A DNA stretch of 64,000 nt, from the NCBI GenBank assembly GCA_048264125.1, contig JBLXDM010000008.1, forward strand, positions 124,001 through 188,000. Reading direction: 5' to 3'. Position 1 is the stretch's first letter; every line of letters begins with the position of its first letter. The DNA comes from M1-B18 sp048264125 (GTDB taxonomy: Bacteria > Bacillota > Clostridia > Peptostreptococcales > Natronincolaceae). The translations under genes and the position numbers were made by a program. Shown here piece by piece: positions 1 to 7,900 of this stretch. The notes under the pieces are model-generated. The model was not told where the DNA came from. It was given only the letters and a program-made list of their open reading frames with translations, and searched no databases.

Positions 1-1
1 G

Positions 2-1930
2 CCCTATGCATTGGAAAGGCTTGAGGATAGCCCCTTTGACAAAATAGGTATCGTGTATACCGACAAATCCTATTACATAACCTCAAGCACAGGTATCAGC
101 AATCTCTCCGATAGAGATTATGTAGAGGAGGCCTTGAAGGGAAGAATGGTAGTATCAGAGCCCTTGTATTCCAAATCCACGGGCTCCTATCAGATTGTTA
201 TAGCACAGCCAATAATGGAGGACAATCAGGTTCAAGGCATAATCATAGGCGGGATATTAATGGAGGATATTGAGTCTCTGATAAAGGGACTGAGTATAAA
301 TCAAGCAGGATACGGTTTCTTAAGCGATTATAGGGGGGATATCATAATACACCCTACTTTGGATAATTTACTGAATCGAAATATGTATAATTATTTGCAG
401 ATGACAAATAGCAGCTTCGGCAGCACGAAGGGCTATATTTTATATGATGACATTGAATGGGGACAGAGCTACGCCTTTTATAATTATCTGGAGCTTCCCG
501 GCTGGTATGTGGTTATTTCTGTGCCTTTGATGGAGATATATAAGCCTATCTCAGGCCTCTTAATAAGAACTACTTTAACATTCCTGCTGGTTTTATTTTT
601 ATTGGGCGTGGGCACCTTTTTTATTATAAAGGGCTTTTTAAAGCCAGTGGACAGGCTTATAGCAGATATGAAGAGGGTCGAGGGAGGAGAATACGCCCTG
701 CAGGTTCCTATACACAAGGCGGATGAAGTAGGGGAAATTACCAGACAGTTTAATATGACCATTGAAGGAATTTCCTTGAGGGATGAGGAGCTGCAGGCCT
801 TGAATGAGGAATTAGCTGCCAGCTTTGAGGAAATTAACGAGGCAAATGAAAAGCTCACATATGCCCATGAGGCCATCACAAATAATCTGTCTAAGCAAAA
901 AATGATAAATCAGCTGGGTGAAAACCTGTATCTCATAACGGATTATGATGAATTACTGGAAACCATACTGCTGCATACAGGCGAAATGATAAATGCCAGT
1001 AGGTCCTCTATTTATATATTGGATGAAAATAAATACTTTAGAATCAAGACCTCCCTGAACTATACGCCGGAGGAGCTAGAGAAGCTTGTTTTCCGGGAAA
1101 ATGAAGGGACCTTCAGCTGGATTATGGAGAACAAAACAGAGCTATTTATCGAGGATGTCAATAACGACGCCAGATATAAAAAGCTAGCATTAACGGAGGA
1201 AAATCAAATGCTGCTGCAGCTGCCTATATTTGATGAAAATAGTGAGGTAATAGGCACCATCAGCTATATGTCTGATAACTTGAACCTAGATTTTATTCCC
1301 TTTGTAAAGCAGCTTTCAAAGATAATATCCGTAAGCATTTCAAATTCCAGTCTAATCTCCCATATCAAGAGCACTTATTTTGACATCATAGTAGCTCTGG
1401 TTAAGGCTATGGAGCTAAAGGATACTTATACAAAGGGCCACAGTGAAAGAGTTATGAATTATAGCCTCAGCTTAGGTAAAAGACTGGATTTATCAAAGGG
1501 AGAAATGGACATACTAAGGCATGGTAGCATACTCCACGATATAGGAAAGCTGGGTATACCCGAAAGCCTGTTGAGCAAGTGCACAAGGCTGGATTGTTCT
1601 GAATATGACATGATAAAAAATCATCCCATAATAGGAGAGGCCTTTGTAAGCAATTTAAAATTCTTGAATAGTGCAAAGCCAATAATAAGAAATCATCACG
1701 AGAGGATAGATGGCAGGGGATATCCCGACGGTCTAAAGGGAGAGGAAATACCTTTGCTGGCAAGGATTGTAGCCATAGCAGATTCCTATGATGCCATGAC
1801 CTCAGAACGCTCCTACAAGCCCACTATGTCCTTGGAAAGTGCAATTATTGAGCTGAGGGAGCATGCAGGTACACAATTTGATGCAGAGCTGGTGGAATTA
1901 TTTATTGACACTTTGTCTCAGAAGGAGTAA
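2..1930 (+). CDS. Cache-HAMP-GAF-HD-GYP protein, 5' truncated (putative c-di-GMP phosphodiesterase)
   Basis: The reading frame is open to the window edge, so the true start and first membrane helix lie outside. Visible in order: an extracellular dCache-like sensor part (to about residue 180 of the visible protein), one membrane helix (TFLLVLFLLGVGTFFII), a HAMP segment, a short coiled coil, a GAF-like domain and a C-terminal HD-GYP domain. The HD-GYP signature is complete: LHDIGKLG, then HHERIDGRGYPDGL and the IADSYDAMTS stretch. HD-GYP enzymes hydrolyse c-di-GMP, so this is probably a membrane receptor coupling an external ligand to c-di-GMP breakdown. The ligand cannot be told from sequence. 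Confidence 0.9.
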   Translation, partial: PYALERLEDSPFDKIGIVYTDKSYYITSSTGISNLSDRDYVEEALKGRMVVSEPLYSKSTGSYQIVIAQPIMEDNQVQGIIIGGILMEDIESLIKGLSINQAGYGFLSDYRGDIIIHPTLDNLLNRNMYNYLQMTNSSFGSTKGYILYDDIEWGQSYAFYNYLELPGWYVVISVPLMEIYKPISGLLIRTTLTFLLVLFLLGVGTFFIIKGFLKPVDRLIADMKRVEGGEYALQVPIHKADEVGEITRQFNMTIEGISLRDEELQALNEELAASFEEINEANEKLTYAHEAITNNLSKQKMINQLGENLYLITDYDELLETILLHTGEMINASRSSIYILDENKYFRIKTSLNYTPEELEKLVFRENEGTFSWIMENKTELFIEDVNNDARYKKLALTEENQMLLQLPIFDENSEVIGTISYMSDNLNLDFIPFVKQLSKIISVSISNSSLISHIKSTYFDIIVALVKAMELKDTYTKGHSERVMNYSLSLGKRLDLSKGEMDILRHGSILHDIGKLGIPESLLSKCTRLDCSEYDMIKNHPIIGEAFVSNLKFLNSAKPIIRNHHERIDGRGYPDGLKGEEIPLLARIVAIADSYDAMTSERSYKPTMSLESAIIELREHAGTQFDAELVELFIDTLSQKE

Positions 1931-2011
1931 AATGTATACTAATAAAATTTTTGAATATTTCAACAAAACCCATCTATATTGTTAAATCTAAAATTTTTCA
2001 TTTGTTATAAA

Positions 2012-2039
2012 TTGAAAAAAATAATAAATGTGATATGAT
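2012..2039 (+). promoter_or_regulatory. Sigma-A-type promoter for the HPr gene
   Basis: TTGAAA at 2012-2017, 16-bp spacer, TATGAT at 2034-2039 preceded by TGA (extended -10). It lies about 75 bp ahead of the HPr start; no other candidate in the gap is as good. Confidence 0.55.
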
Positions 2040-2114
2040 ATAAGGAATAATAAAGAGACTAATAATATAAATATATTATACTGTATTACAAAATCGACTC
2101 TAGGGGGGATTCAA

Positions 2115-2384
2115 ATGGTAGAAAAGAAGGTAGTTATTAATAATGAAATCGGTCTGCATGCAAGGCCAGCCAGCCTTTTAGTTAAGGAAGCCAGTAAATT
2201 TAGAGCAGACAGCATTATTATAAAGGATGGAAATAAGTATAATTGCAAAAGTATAATGAATATATTAAGTATGGGGGCAAAGAGGGGGGATGAAATCGTT
2301 ATCACCTGCGAAGGCCCGGATGAAGCAAAGGCTCTGGAGTCAATAGCTTATCTAATAGAAGAGGGCTTAAACGAAAATGAATAA
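2115..2384 (+). CDS. ptsH: Phosphocarrier protein HPr (PTS)
   Basis: An 89-residue protein of normal HPr length. It carries the phosphorylatable histidine at residue 15 in GLHARPA and the regulatory serine at residue 46 in KSIMNILSMG. In Firmicutes His15 passes phosphate from Enzyme I to sugar EII complexes and Ser46 is the HPr kinase target for CcpA-dependent catabolite repression. Having His15 argues for HPr rather than Crh. It stands alone (no ptsI beside it), has a strong ribosome site (AGGGGGGA) and is closed by its own terminator. Confidence 0.93.
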   Translation: MVEKKVVINNEIGLHARPASLLVKEASKFRADSIIIKDGNKYNCKSIMNILSMGAKRGDEIVITCEGPDEAKALESIAYLIEEGLNENE

Positions 2385-2394
2385 TTAAATTATT

Positions 2395-2417
2395 GAGAAG
2401 CTTAGTCTTCTCTTTTT
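2395..2417 (+). terminator. Intrinsic terminator after ptsH
   Basis: Six-bp stem GAGAAG/CTTCTC with a 6-nt loop followed by five T. The rest of the gap to 2701 holds the promoter and dyad of the next gene and no further ORF. Confidence 0.75.
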
Positions 2418-2578
2418 ATTTTTTTAAAATAAATTTCCAGAGCTTAAGGAAGAATAACACAGAGGACACAGATAGATAAGAACAAAAATACACCAATAGC
2501 ATAACATAATAGGATATTATGCGCCTATTTTGATAATGGGGGATTTTAAGGAAATTTAATATAATTACATTCCTCTAG

Positions 2579-2607
2579 TTTACAATTATATCAAATTAAT
2601 GTATAAT
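2579..2607 (+). promoter_or_regulatory. Promoter for the glutamine synthetase gene
   Basis: TTTACA at 2579-2584, 17-bp spacer and a perfect TATAAT at 2602-2607. Transcription should start near 2614, giving a leader of about 90 nt. Confidence 0.65.
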
Positions 2608-2638
2608 CAATATAAAATTTTTAGAATAGATATACCAA

Positions 2639-2654
2639 TTCGTATGTATACGAA
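2639..2654. promoter_or_regulatory. Perfect 16-bp dyad in the glutamine synthetase leader
   Basis: TTCGTAT and ATACGAA form a perfect 7-bp inverted repeat with a 2-bp centre, about 30 bp downstream of the expected start site. The centre is too short for an RNA hairpin loop, so a protein operator is more likely. It does not match the TnrA/GlnR consensus (TGTNA-N7-TNACA). Confidence 0.45.
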
Positions 2655-2701
2655 CAATATAGCCAAACACTAAAAAAATAGTTCATATTAGGAGGGGTTT
2701 T

Positions 2702-4651
2702 ATGAAAAAAAGTCTTGAAGAGCTTCTGTCCCAGCCAATGATTTATTCTTTACCGGCATGGACCCATAAGGCAGATATACTTAAGCAGCTGTTAGAGTCA
2801 CATACCAATATTAAATTTGTTTCCCTAGTAGGAGTAGACCTTGGTGGCAACAGCACAGATGAAAAAATACCAGTATCTTTGGTTCTTGAGGACCTAGAGG
2901 AATTTCTTAGAGTTGGAGCACAAACCGACGGCTCCAGCGTAGTGCTTCATGGTATTGCAACCCTAAATGATGCAAAGGTTGATTTAATTCCTGACCTAGC
3001 GGTCAACTGGTTTGTAGATTATAATCACGAGTTAGAAGATGAGGATACAGGTTTGCCTGTTGGAAGCCTTAGAATTCCCTCCTTCCTAGAGTACAAGGGA
3101 GGCTATGTGGATTCTAGAGCTGTCTTAAAGAGATCTGTCGACTATTATGAAGAGCAGACTTTAAAGCTGTTTAAGGAGGCCCCGCATTTACTGGAGGAGT
3201 TTGGTCTTGCATCAGCCGATGAAATAGAGGCTGTAACCCTTACCACTGCCACAGAGCTGGAGTTTTGGGTAAGGACACCTGAGGATTTAGCAGACGAGCA
3301 AAAGCTTTCAACCTCACAAATGCTTAAGGAGCAATACTGGAAGCGCACCAAGGGCTCAGTGAGAACAGCCCTTGAGGAAACCATGATGCTACTGGACAAA
3401 TATGGATTTGTACCGGAGATGGGGCATAAGGAGGTTGGCGGTGTTACAGCTAAAATCGGTGTAACAGGAAAGCTGAACCATGTTATGGAGCAGCTGGAAA
3501 TTGATTGGAAATACAGTACAGCTTTACAAAGCGCCGATAATGATTTGTTTATAAGAGAATTTGTTGAGGAGACCTTTGAGCGACATGGTCTTGAGGTTAC
3601 CTTCCTTGCAAAGCCGATAGAGGGAGTTGCAGGCAGCGGAAAGCATACCCATATGGGGGCCAGCATGAAGCTGAAAAACGGAAAAATTATTAACCTGTTT
3701 ACGGCAAAGGATTTAAAAAATGATTTTATGAGTCCTATCGGCTGGGGATCATTAATGGGTCTGCTAAAGCATTATGAGGTAATCAATCCCTTTGTAACCT
3801 CTAGCAATGATGCCTTTAATAGATTAAAGCCAGGCTTTGAGGCGCCGATATGTATAGTTGCCTCCGTAGGCCACAATGCGGAAGTACCATCAAGAAACCG
3901 TACAATACTTGTGGGCCTTGTAAGAGACACCAATAGCCCGCTGGCTACCAGATTTGAATTAAGGGCACCAAACCCCACCTCAAATACTTATCTTTATGTC
4001 AGTGCAGCCTATCTATCCATGTTTGATGGCGTAAGCTACGCTGTTAAAAACAAGCTGACCAGTAAGCAGCTGGAGGAGGAATTCAGTAAGGAGGCCGGTA
4101 AAGAAACGCCATACCTTGAAAAGGACAGAGCCTACCGCAGTGAGCATGACGTTTTCGAGGATTATACCGATCAAGAAAGAAATGAGATGTTCGCTAAGCC
4201 ACCGGCAACAGTATGGGAAAACCTTAGTGCCTTCGATAAATATACAGATAAAAAGGGAGTACTCTTCACCGGAGATGTATTCAGCGAGGGCATAGTAAGC
4301 TCCTATCAGATTGCTACACTTGAGCAGTGGACTACAGAGCTTTTAGGCAGAATCATCCCTAATAATATGGAAATTGTAAGAAATTGCAAAAAGCTTCATA
4401 ACTCAGATAATGCTACTGACATAGATGTGGTGAATTGGGAGAAAATAAATTCTCTAAGAAACAGCCTTATGAAGGATAGTCTTGATAAGAAGGCCCTATT
4501 TACACAAATTAAGGAAGCCCTGGAGGCAAAGGATTATCAGCTGGCATCAGAGCTTCAATTGAAAATGGGTGAGGGTATCACTTATCTGAAAAACCTATAT
4601 ATAAACTACAGAAAAAACCTTCTAGAAGAGGTTAATGGATACAATCATTAA
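2702..4651 (+). CDS. Glutamine synthetase, long (~650-residue) form
   Basis: A 649-residue ATP-dependent glutamate-ammonia ligase. The catalytic region shows the substrate motif around GSGKHTHMGASMKL, the arginine-rich site SRNRTILVGLVRD and the RFELRAPNPTSNTYLY segment that closes the active site in the GS family. It is about 200 residues longer than GlnA-type GSI (about 440) and shorter than GSIII (about 700), with an extra helical C-terminal extension after roughly residue 530. Long forms of this kind occur in clostridia. It is monocistronic, with a good AGGAGGGG ribosome site and its own promoter. No glnR or nitrogen-regulator gene is adjacent. Confidence 0.88.
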   Translation: MKKSLEELLSQPMIYSLPAWTHKADILKQLLESHTNIKFVSLVGVDLGGNSTDEKIPVSLVLEDLEEFLRVGAQTDGSSVVLHGIATLNDAKVDLIPDLAVNWFVDYNHELEDEDTGLPVGSLRIPSFLEYKGGYVDSRAVLKRSVDYYEEQTLKLFKEAPHLLEEFGLASADEIEAVTLTTATELEFWVRTPEDLADEQKLSTSQMLKEQYWKRTKGSVRTALEETMMLLDKYGFVPEMGHKEVGGVTAKIGVTGKLNHVMEQLEIDWKYSTALQSADNDLFIREFVEETFERHGLEVTFLAKPIEGVAGSGKHTHMGASMKLKNGKIINLFTAKDLKNDFMSPIGWGSLMGLLKHYEVINPFVTSSNDAFNRLKPGFEAPICIVASVGHNAEVPSRNRTILVGLVRDTNSPLATRFELRAPNPTSNTYLYVSAAYLSMFDGVSYAVKNKLTSKQLEEEFSKEAGKETPYLEKDRAYRSEHDVFEDYTDQERNEMFAKPPATVWENLSAFDKYTDKKGVLFTGDVFSEGIVSSYQIATLEQWTTELLGRIIPNNMEIVRNCKKLHNSDNATDIDVVNWEKINSLRNSLMKDSLDKKALFTQIKEALEAKDYQLASELQLKMGEGITYLKNLYINYRKNLLEEVNGYNH

Positions 4652-4680
4652 AAAAAACAGGACTTCGGTCCTGTTTTTTT
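4651..4680. terminator. Bidirectional intrinsic terminator
   Basis: Perfect stem AACAGGAC/GTCCTGTT with a TTCG tetraloop, T-run on the + side and A-run on the other, so it can serve both the glutamine synthetase gene and the convergent minus-strand operon. Confidence 0.9.
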
Positions 4681-4682
4681 GT

Positions 4683-5114
4683 TCACATCTCCTTGTTAAA
4701 TCTCCAATGATAATACACCCCATAGCCTATAATAAACAAATTGGCTATAACCAGCAGTAGTACAGCAGGTAATTCAATTCCCAGTAGTGTAAATACCAGC
4801 AGCAATGCACCATGCACATATATCATCATATCATAGGCCTTTGCCTTTGCTCTGCTGCTGATAATGATATTTCGTTCATCCATTTTCTCGATCTCGATTT
4901 GTTGTGCAAGCACGGGGTTCTTCTTTGCAGCCCTTTTGCTTAGTATTTCCCCCATACTAAGGCCCAATAAGCCGGAGCCCACTCCGATGCTAACATAGGG
5001 CAAAGTCAGCATAATGCCTTCTGCTGCAGAATTGGTAAATACTAGAATTAGACCTATACCAAAGAGAGTAGCCCCCAGCAAAGCGGTTAAGACAGATAAA
5101 GCTTTTCCCTTCAT
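4683..5114 (-). CDS. Four-helix membrane protein paired with an XRE regulator
   Basis: A 143-residue protein with four predicted membrane helices in two hairpins, separated by a charged segment (about residues 60-90, KRAAKKNP...EKMDERN). I do not recognise an enzyme motif. It overlaps the upstream XRE regulator gene by 4 bp (ATGA), so the two are translationally coupled. Small HTH regulators followed by DUF-type membrane proteins are a common cassette in Firmicutes, but their role is mostly unknown. Confidence 0.75.
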   Translation of the reverse strand: MKGKALSVLTALLGATLFGIGLILVFTNSAAEGIMLTLPYVSIGVGSGLLGLSMGEILSKRAAKKNPVLAQQIEIEKMDERNIIISSRAKAKAYDMMIYVHGALLLVFTLLGIELPAVLLLVIANLFIIGYGVYYHWRFNKEM

Positions 5115-5317
5115 TCCACATCCTCCTCCTCATAAATAAATATTTCCTCAATACTCATATCGAAATAGCGGGCTATCTTAAAGGCCAGTATGATAGAGGG
5201 ATTATAGCGCCCGTTTTCCAAAGAGCCTATGGTTTGTCTGGACACCCTTAAGGCCAATGCCAGCTCCTCCTGCTTAATGCCCCGCTGTTTTCGAATCTCC
5301 TCCAGCCTATTTTTCAC
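5111..5317 (-). CDS. Small XRE/Cro-type transcriptional regulator
   Basis: A 68-residue protein made almost wholly of one HTH_3 domain: RKQRGIKQEELALALRVSRQTIGSLENG is the helix-turn-helix, followed by a short acidic tail. It resembles the YozG-like single-domain regulators. It is first in a two-gene operon with the membrane protein and its promoter is bracketed by two matching dyads, which suggests autoregulation. Confidence 0.88.
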   Translation of the reverse strand: MKNRLEEIRKQRGIKQEELALALRVSRQTIGSLENGRYNPSIILAFKIARYFDMSIEEIFIYEEEDVE

Positions 5318-5334
5318 ATGCCTCCTCCTTTCTA

Positions 5335-5401
5335 ATGTAAAGTATACTTTCCATATTTAAATTATAGCATAACCCACATTTATGTCAAGTATACTTTACA
5401 T
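5335..5401. promoter_or_regulatory. Paired operators flanking the XRE promoter
   Basis: Two perfect 15-bp inverted copies: ATGTAAAGTATACTT at 5335-5349 and its reverse complement at 5387-5401, 37 bp apart. Each also contains its own palindrome around AAGTATACTT. One overlaps the -35, the other lies just beyond the -10, where a repressor would block polymerase. Confidence 0.7.
5361..5388 (-). promoter_or_regulatory. Near-consensus promoter of the XRE/membrane operon
   Basis: On the minus strand: TTGACA (5388-5383), 16-bp spacer, TATAAT (5366-5361) with an upstream TGC (extended -10). Both hexamers are perfect, so the unregulated promoter should be very strong. Confidence 0.8.
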
Positions 5402-5506
5402 AAAAATATAAAAATAAATTTATCCTTAAAATAAAAGGAAATTATTTCCCCAGAGAGAATAATTAACCATAGGAGATATAGAGGATGCTAAAAAAACCAT
5501 GTCACT

Positions 5507-5531
5507 GGTTAATATTTCTTGAGATGGGTAT
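5507..5531 (+). promoter_or_regulatory. Sigma-B-like promoter ahead of the YtxH/DUF948 pair
   Basis: GGTTAA at 5507-5512, 13-bp spacer, GGGTAT at 5526-5531; the general-stress sigma-B consensus is GTTTAA-N12-15-GGGTAT. The Bacillus relatives ytxG/ytxH are stress-regulated, which supports the call. No sigma-B gene is in this window. Confidence 0.4.
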
Positions 5532-5576
5532 TAATTATTTAATGACTAAGTAAATATAGGTAAAGGAGAGGATCAT

Positions 5577-5972
5577 ATGAATTTAAAAGACCTTAATGAA
5601 AAATTAGAAAAAGTAAGAGATCGTGTAGACCCTAAAAGAATCGAAAAAGAAAAGAAGAGAGAGAAAAAGAGAGGGATTGCAAAGGGCCTAGCACTAGGAA
5701 CCTTTATCGGAGGCATAGCAGGCGTGTTTTTTGCACCTGACAAGGGTGAGAATACCCGTAAGAAGACAAAGGAAGAGCTTGACCGGGTTAAGAATATCCT
5801 GGAGGCTAACATAGTTGAAGGTAAGGTTAAGCTTGAGGATTTTGTAGAGGAAAAAAAGGAAGTTATTACAGAAAAAATCACTGAGCTAAGGGATAAGATA
5901 AATACCGATAAGGACGAAGCTCCCTTCATAGTGCAGGAGGAAGAAGAAGAAGAGGGAGAGCTGGCAAAATAG
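5577..5972 (+). CDS. YtxH-domain protein
   Basis: A 131-residue protein with a charged N-terminus (KEKKREKKRG), then the YtxH signature: a glycine-rich hydrophobic stretch GLALGTFIGGIAGVFFAPDKG followed by a basic/acidic coiled coil and a strongly acidic C-terminus (EEEEEEGE). YtxH proteins are small single-helix envelope proteins induced by stress in Bacillus; biochemical function is unknown. It lies 32 bp upstream of a DUF948 protein, the same pairing as ytxH/ytxG. Confidence 0.75.
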   Translation: MNLKDLNEKLEKVRDRVDPKRIEKEKKREKKRGIAKGLALGTFIGGIAGVFFAPDKGENTRKKTKEELDRVKNILEANIVEGKVKLEDFVEEKKEVITEKITELRDKINTDKDEAPFIVQEEEEEEGELAK

Positions 5973-6004
5973 CATAAAATCAACAAATGAAGGGTGGGGG
6001 ACCT

Positions 6005-6406
6005 ATGATAATAGAAATAACCGGAAAGGGCTTATTGATGGCACTGTTCTCAATTTTAGGAGTGGCTCTGATTGGATTTTTATTCATAACACTTTCCAGA
6101 ATTAACGAGATTCTTAAGCAGTTTAAGATGACCCTAGAAAAGAATGATAAAAATATAAATGATTCAATTGAGGCTCTACCTAAGCTATTGAATAATCTGG
6201 AGGAGATAACCGCCGGAGTTAACGAGGAAATGAAGCACATACAGGGAACTGTTAGGAGCATAGAGGAGACCGTAGGCTATGCAGCGTCTACAGCACAGCT
6301 TCTAACGGAGGATATCGTCGAGCCCGTGAGGGATCTACTGGAAATCCTGAGTGTTATAAAGGGCATATTCTTCAAAGAAAAGAAAAAGGGCTGGCTACAA
6401 AGATAG
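6005..6406 (+). CDS. DUF948-family membrane protein (YtxG-like)
   Basis: A 133-residue protein: one N-terminal membrane helix (LLMALFSILGVALIGFLFI) and a long cytoplasmic coiled coil with the apolar heptads typical of DUF948. I chose ATG 6005 because the ribosome site AGGGTGGGGG ends just before it; an upstream ATG at 5987 precedes that site. It forms an operon with the YtxH gene and ends at a clear terminator. Confidence 0.7.
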   Translation: MIIEITGKGLLMALFSILGVALIGFLFITLSRINEILKQFKMTLEKNDKNINDSIEALPKLLNNLEEITAGVNEEMKHIQGTVRSIEETVGYAASTAQLLTEDIVEPVRDLLEILSVIKGIFFKEKKKGWLQR

Positions 6407-6431
6407 TAAAAGCTACATAAAACATTCAACC

Positions 6432-6456
6432 GACCGCAGAAATCTGCGGTCTTTTT
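6432..6456 (+). terminator. Intrinsic terminator
   Basis: Stem GACCGCAG/CTGCGGTC with a 4-nt loop and five T, closing the YtxH/DUF948 operon. Confidence 0.88.
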
Positions 6457-6461
6457 AGGTA

Positions 6462-6537
6462 TTGTCAGGGGGACGGTTCTCCTGACAACTTTTGTTGGTG
6501 ACAAGTGGTGACAAGGGGACGGTTCTCTTGTCACCAA
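6462..6537. repeat. Two GGGGACGGTTCT hairpin repeats
   Basis: First unit: TTGTCAGG (6462-6469) and CCTGACAA (6481-6488) flank GGGACGGTTCT. Second unit: TTGGTGACAAG (6495-6505) and CTTGTCACCAA (6527-6537) form a perfect 11-bp stem enclosing GGGGACGGTTCT. The same element recurs at about 40.9, 41.8 and 42.5 kb. Confidence 0.8.
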
Positions 6538-6601
6538 CGGAGAAAATGGAGACGGTTAATGTGAAAGTTAAATAATTTCATCTATCCTACTGTGTCTAGC
6601 T

Positions 6602-6690
6602 TTGTCATGGTTGTTCTCCTGACAATTTTTCTCTTGTACCAAGCGGATGCTTTTTTACATCCAAAGGTGTCAAACGAAGCGTCCCCTTGG
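6602..6690. repeat. Degenerate copies of the hairpin repeat
   Basis: TTGTCA (6603-6608) and TGACAA (6620-6625) flank a decayed core, followed by CCAAG...CTTGG arms around GCGTCCCC. The 6407-6760 gap otherwise contains only the terminator, these repeats and the arg promoter. Confidence 0.5.
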
Positions 6691-6761
6691 CATATGAAAT
6701 TTTTCAAAAAGTCTCAATTTTTAATAAAAAAAGCATTGTATTTATATAAAAAATAATGTAT

Positions 6762-6809
6762 TATAATTAGAACGAATAAATATACATTAATATTAAATAA
6801 ATATACACA
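6762..6809 (+). promoter_or_regulatory. -10 box and tandem ArgR-like boxes before argC
   Basis: TATAAT at 6762-6767 is followed by two related 16-mers, CGAATAAATATACATT (6773-6788) and TAAATAAATATACACA (6794-6809). Their starts are 21 bp apart (two helical turns), the spacing of paired ARG boxes. They resemble the ArgR/AhrC half-site pattern TGAATAWWWATTCA. The -35 is unclear. Confidence 0.55.
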
Positions 6810-6835
6810 AAATCTACTTGCAAGAGGTGAAGGCA

Positions 6836-7882
6836 ATGATAAAGATAGGTATTTTAGGCTCAACTGGCTATGTTGGACTTGAGCTGGCAAGGCTGCTGTC
6901 GAATCATCCAGATGCGGAGATCGTATTTTTAGATTCCAGGAGCTATGAAAATAAGGCGTATTCTTCAATTTTCCCCAATATGAAAAAAATAATAGATATC
7001 CCTTGTGTTTCAATCAATCTTGATGATGATGAGAGCCTAAAGGGTATTGACCTGCTTTTTTGTGCCCTGCCCCATGGCTTAAGCCAGAAAGCAGTACAGA
7101 CTGCCTATAGGCTAGGTATAAAGGTTATAGATATGTCAGCGGATTTTAGAATAAAGAATGCATCTGTATACGAGGAATGGTATAACGTTAAGCATGAGGC
7201 ACTGCCGGAGCTGAATGAGGCTGTCTATGGACTATGCGAGCTTTATAGGGAAGACGTTAAAAAGGCTGAAATTGTTGCAAATCCCGGTTGTTACCCTACA
7301 AGCATAATTCTCGCCCTATATCCATTGCTAAAGGAAAGGGCGGTTGCCCTCGATTCCCTGATAGTTGATTCAAAATCTGGGGTTTCGGGAGCCGGAAGAA
7401 ACCTGAATGATGCCATCATCTACGGACAATGCAACGAAAGCGTTAAGGCCTACAGTATAGGAAGCCATAGGCATACACCCGAAATCGAACAGGAGCTTTC
7501 TCAGGCGGCTGGAGAGAGTACCATGCTTCAATTTACACCGCATCTAATTCCTATGACCAGAGGAATACTAAGCACTATTTATTTCAATAATAAAAAGAGT
7601 CTCACAGACAAGGACATAGAGGAAATATATAAGCAATACTACAAGGATGAATTTTTCATCAGGCTGCTACAAATAGGCGAGCTGCCTCAGACCAAGGCTG
7701 TATACGGCACCAACTATTGCGATATAGGCTTTAAAGCAGACAAGCGGACAAATAGGATAGTCCTTGTCAGCGCAATAGACAATCTGGTTAAGGGAGCAGC
7801 CGGACAGGCGGTTCAAAACATGAATTTACTATTTAACTTAAAGGAAACTACAGGGCTGAAGCTAACACCTGTTTGGCCATAA
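6836..7882 (+). CDS. argC: N-acetyl-gamma-glutamyl-phosphate reductase
   Basis: A 348-residue enzyme for the third step of arginine/ornithine synthesis: NADPH-dependent reduction of N-acetylglutamyl phosphate to the semialdehyde. Seen: the N-terminal nucleotide-binding motif GILGSTGYVGLELARLL, the active-site cysteine (residue 152) in NPGCYPTS, and SGVSGAGR plus the conserved SIGSHRHTPEIEQ. ATG 6836 is preferred over an upstream TTG because AGAGGTGA lies 6 nt before it. First gene of argC-argJ-argB-argD. Confidence 0.96.
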   Translation: MIKIGILGSTGYVGLELARLLSNHPDAEIVFLDSRSYENKAYSSIFPNMKKIIDIPCVSINLDDDESLKGIDLLFCALPHGLSQKAVQTAYRLGIKVIDMSADFRIKNASVYEEWYNVKHEALPELNEAVYGLCELYREDVKKAEIVANPGCYPTSIILALYPLLKERAVALDSLIVDSKSGVSGAGRNLNDAIIYGQCNESVKAYSIGSHRHTPEIEQELSQAAGESTMLQFTPHLIPMTRGILSTIYFNNKKSLTDKDIEEIYKQYYKDEFFIRLLQIGELPQTKAVYGTNYCDIGFKADKRTNRIVLVSAIDNLVKGAAGQAVQNMNLLFNLKETTGLKLTPVWP

Positions 7883-7900
7883 GAAAGCGGAGGGATAAGT

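Noticed and set aside
1467..1763. 98-codon minus-strand ORF within the HD-GYP domain
   Set aside because: Antisense shadow of a conserved domain with all catalytic motifs on the plus strand.
3145..3666. 173-codon minus-strand ORF inside the glutamine synthetase gene
   Set aside because: Shadow of a clear coding frame; Ser/Cys-rich antisense composition, no ribosome site.
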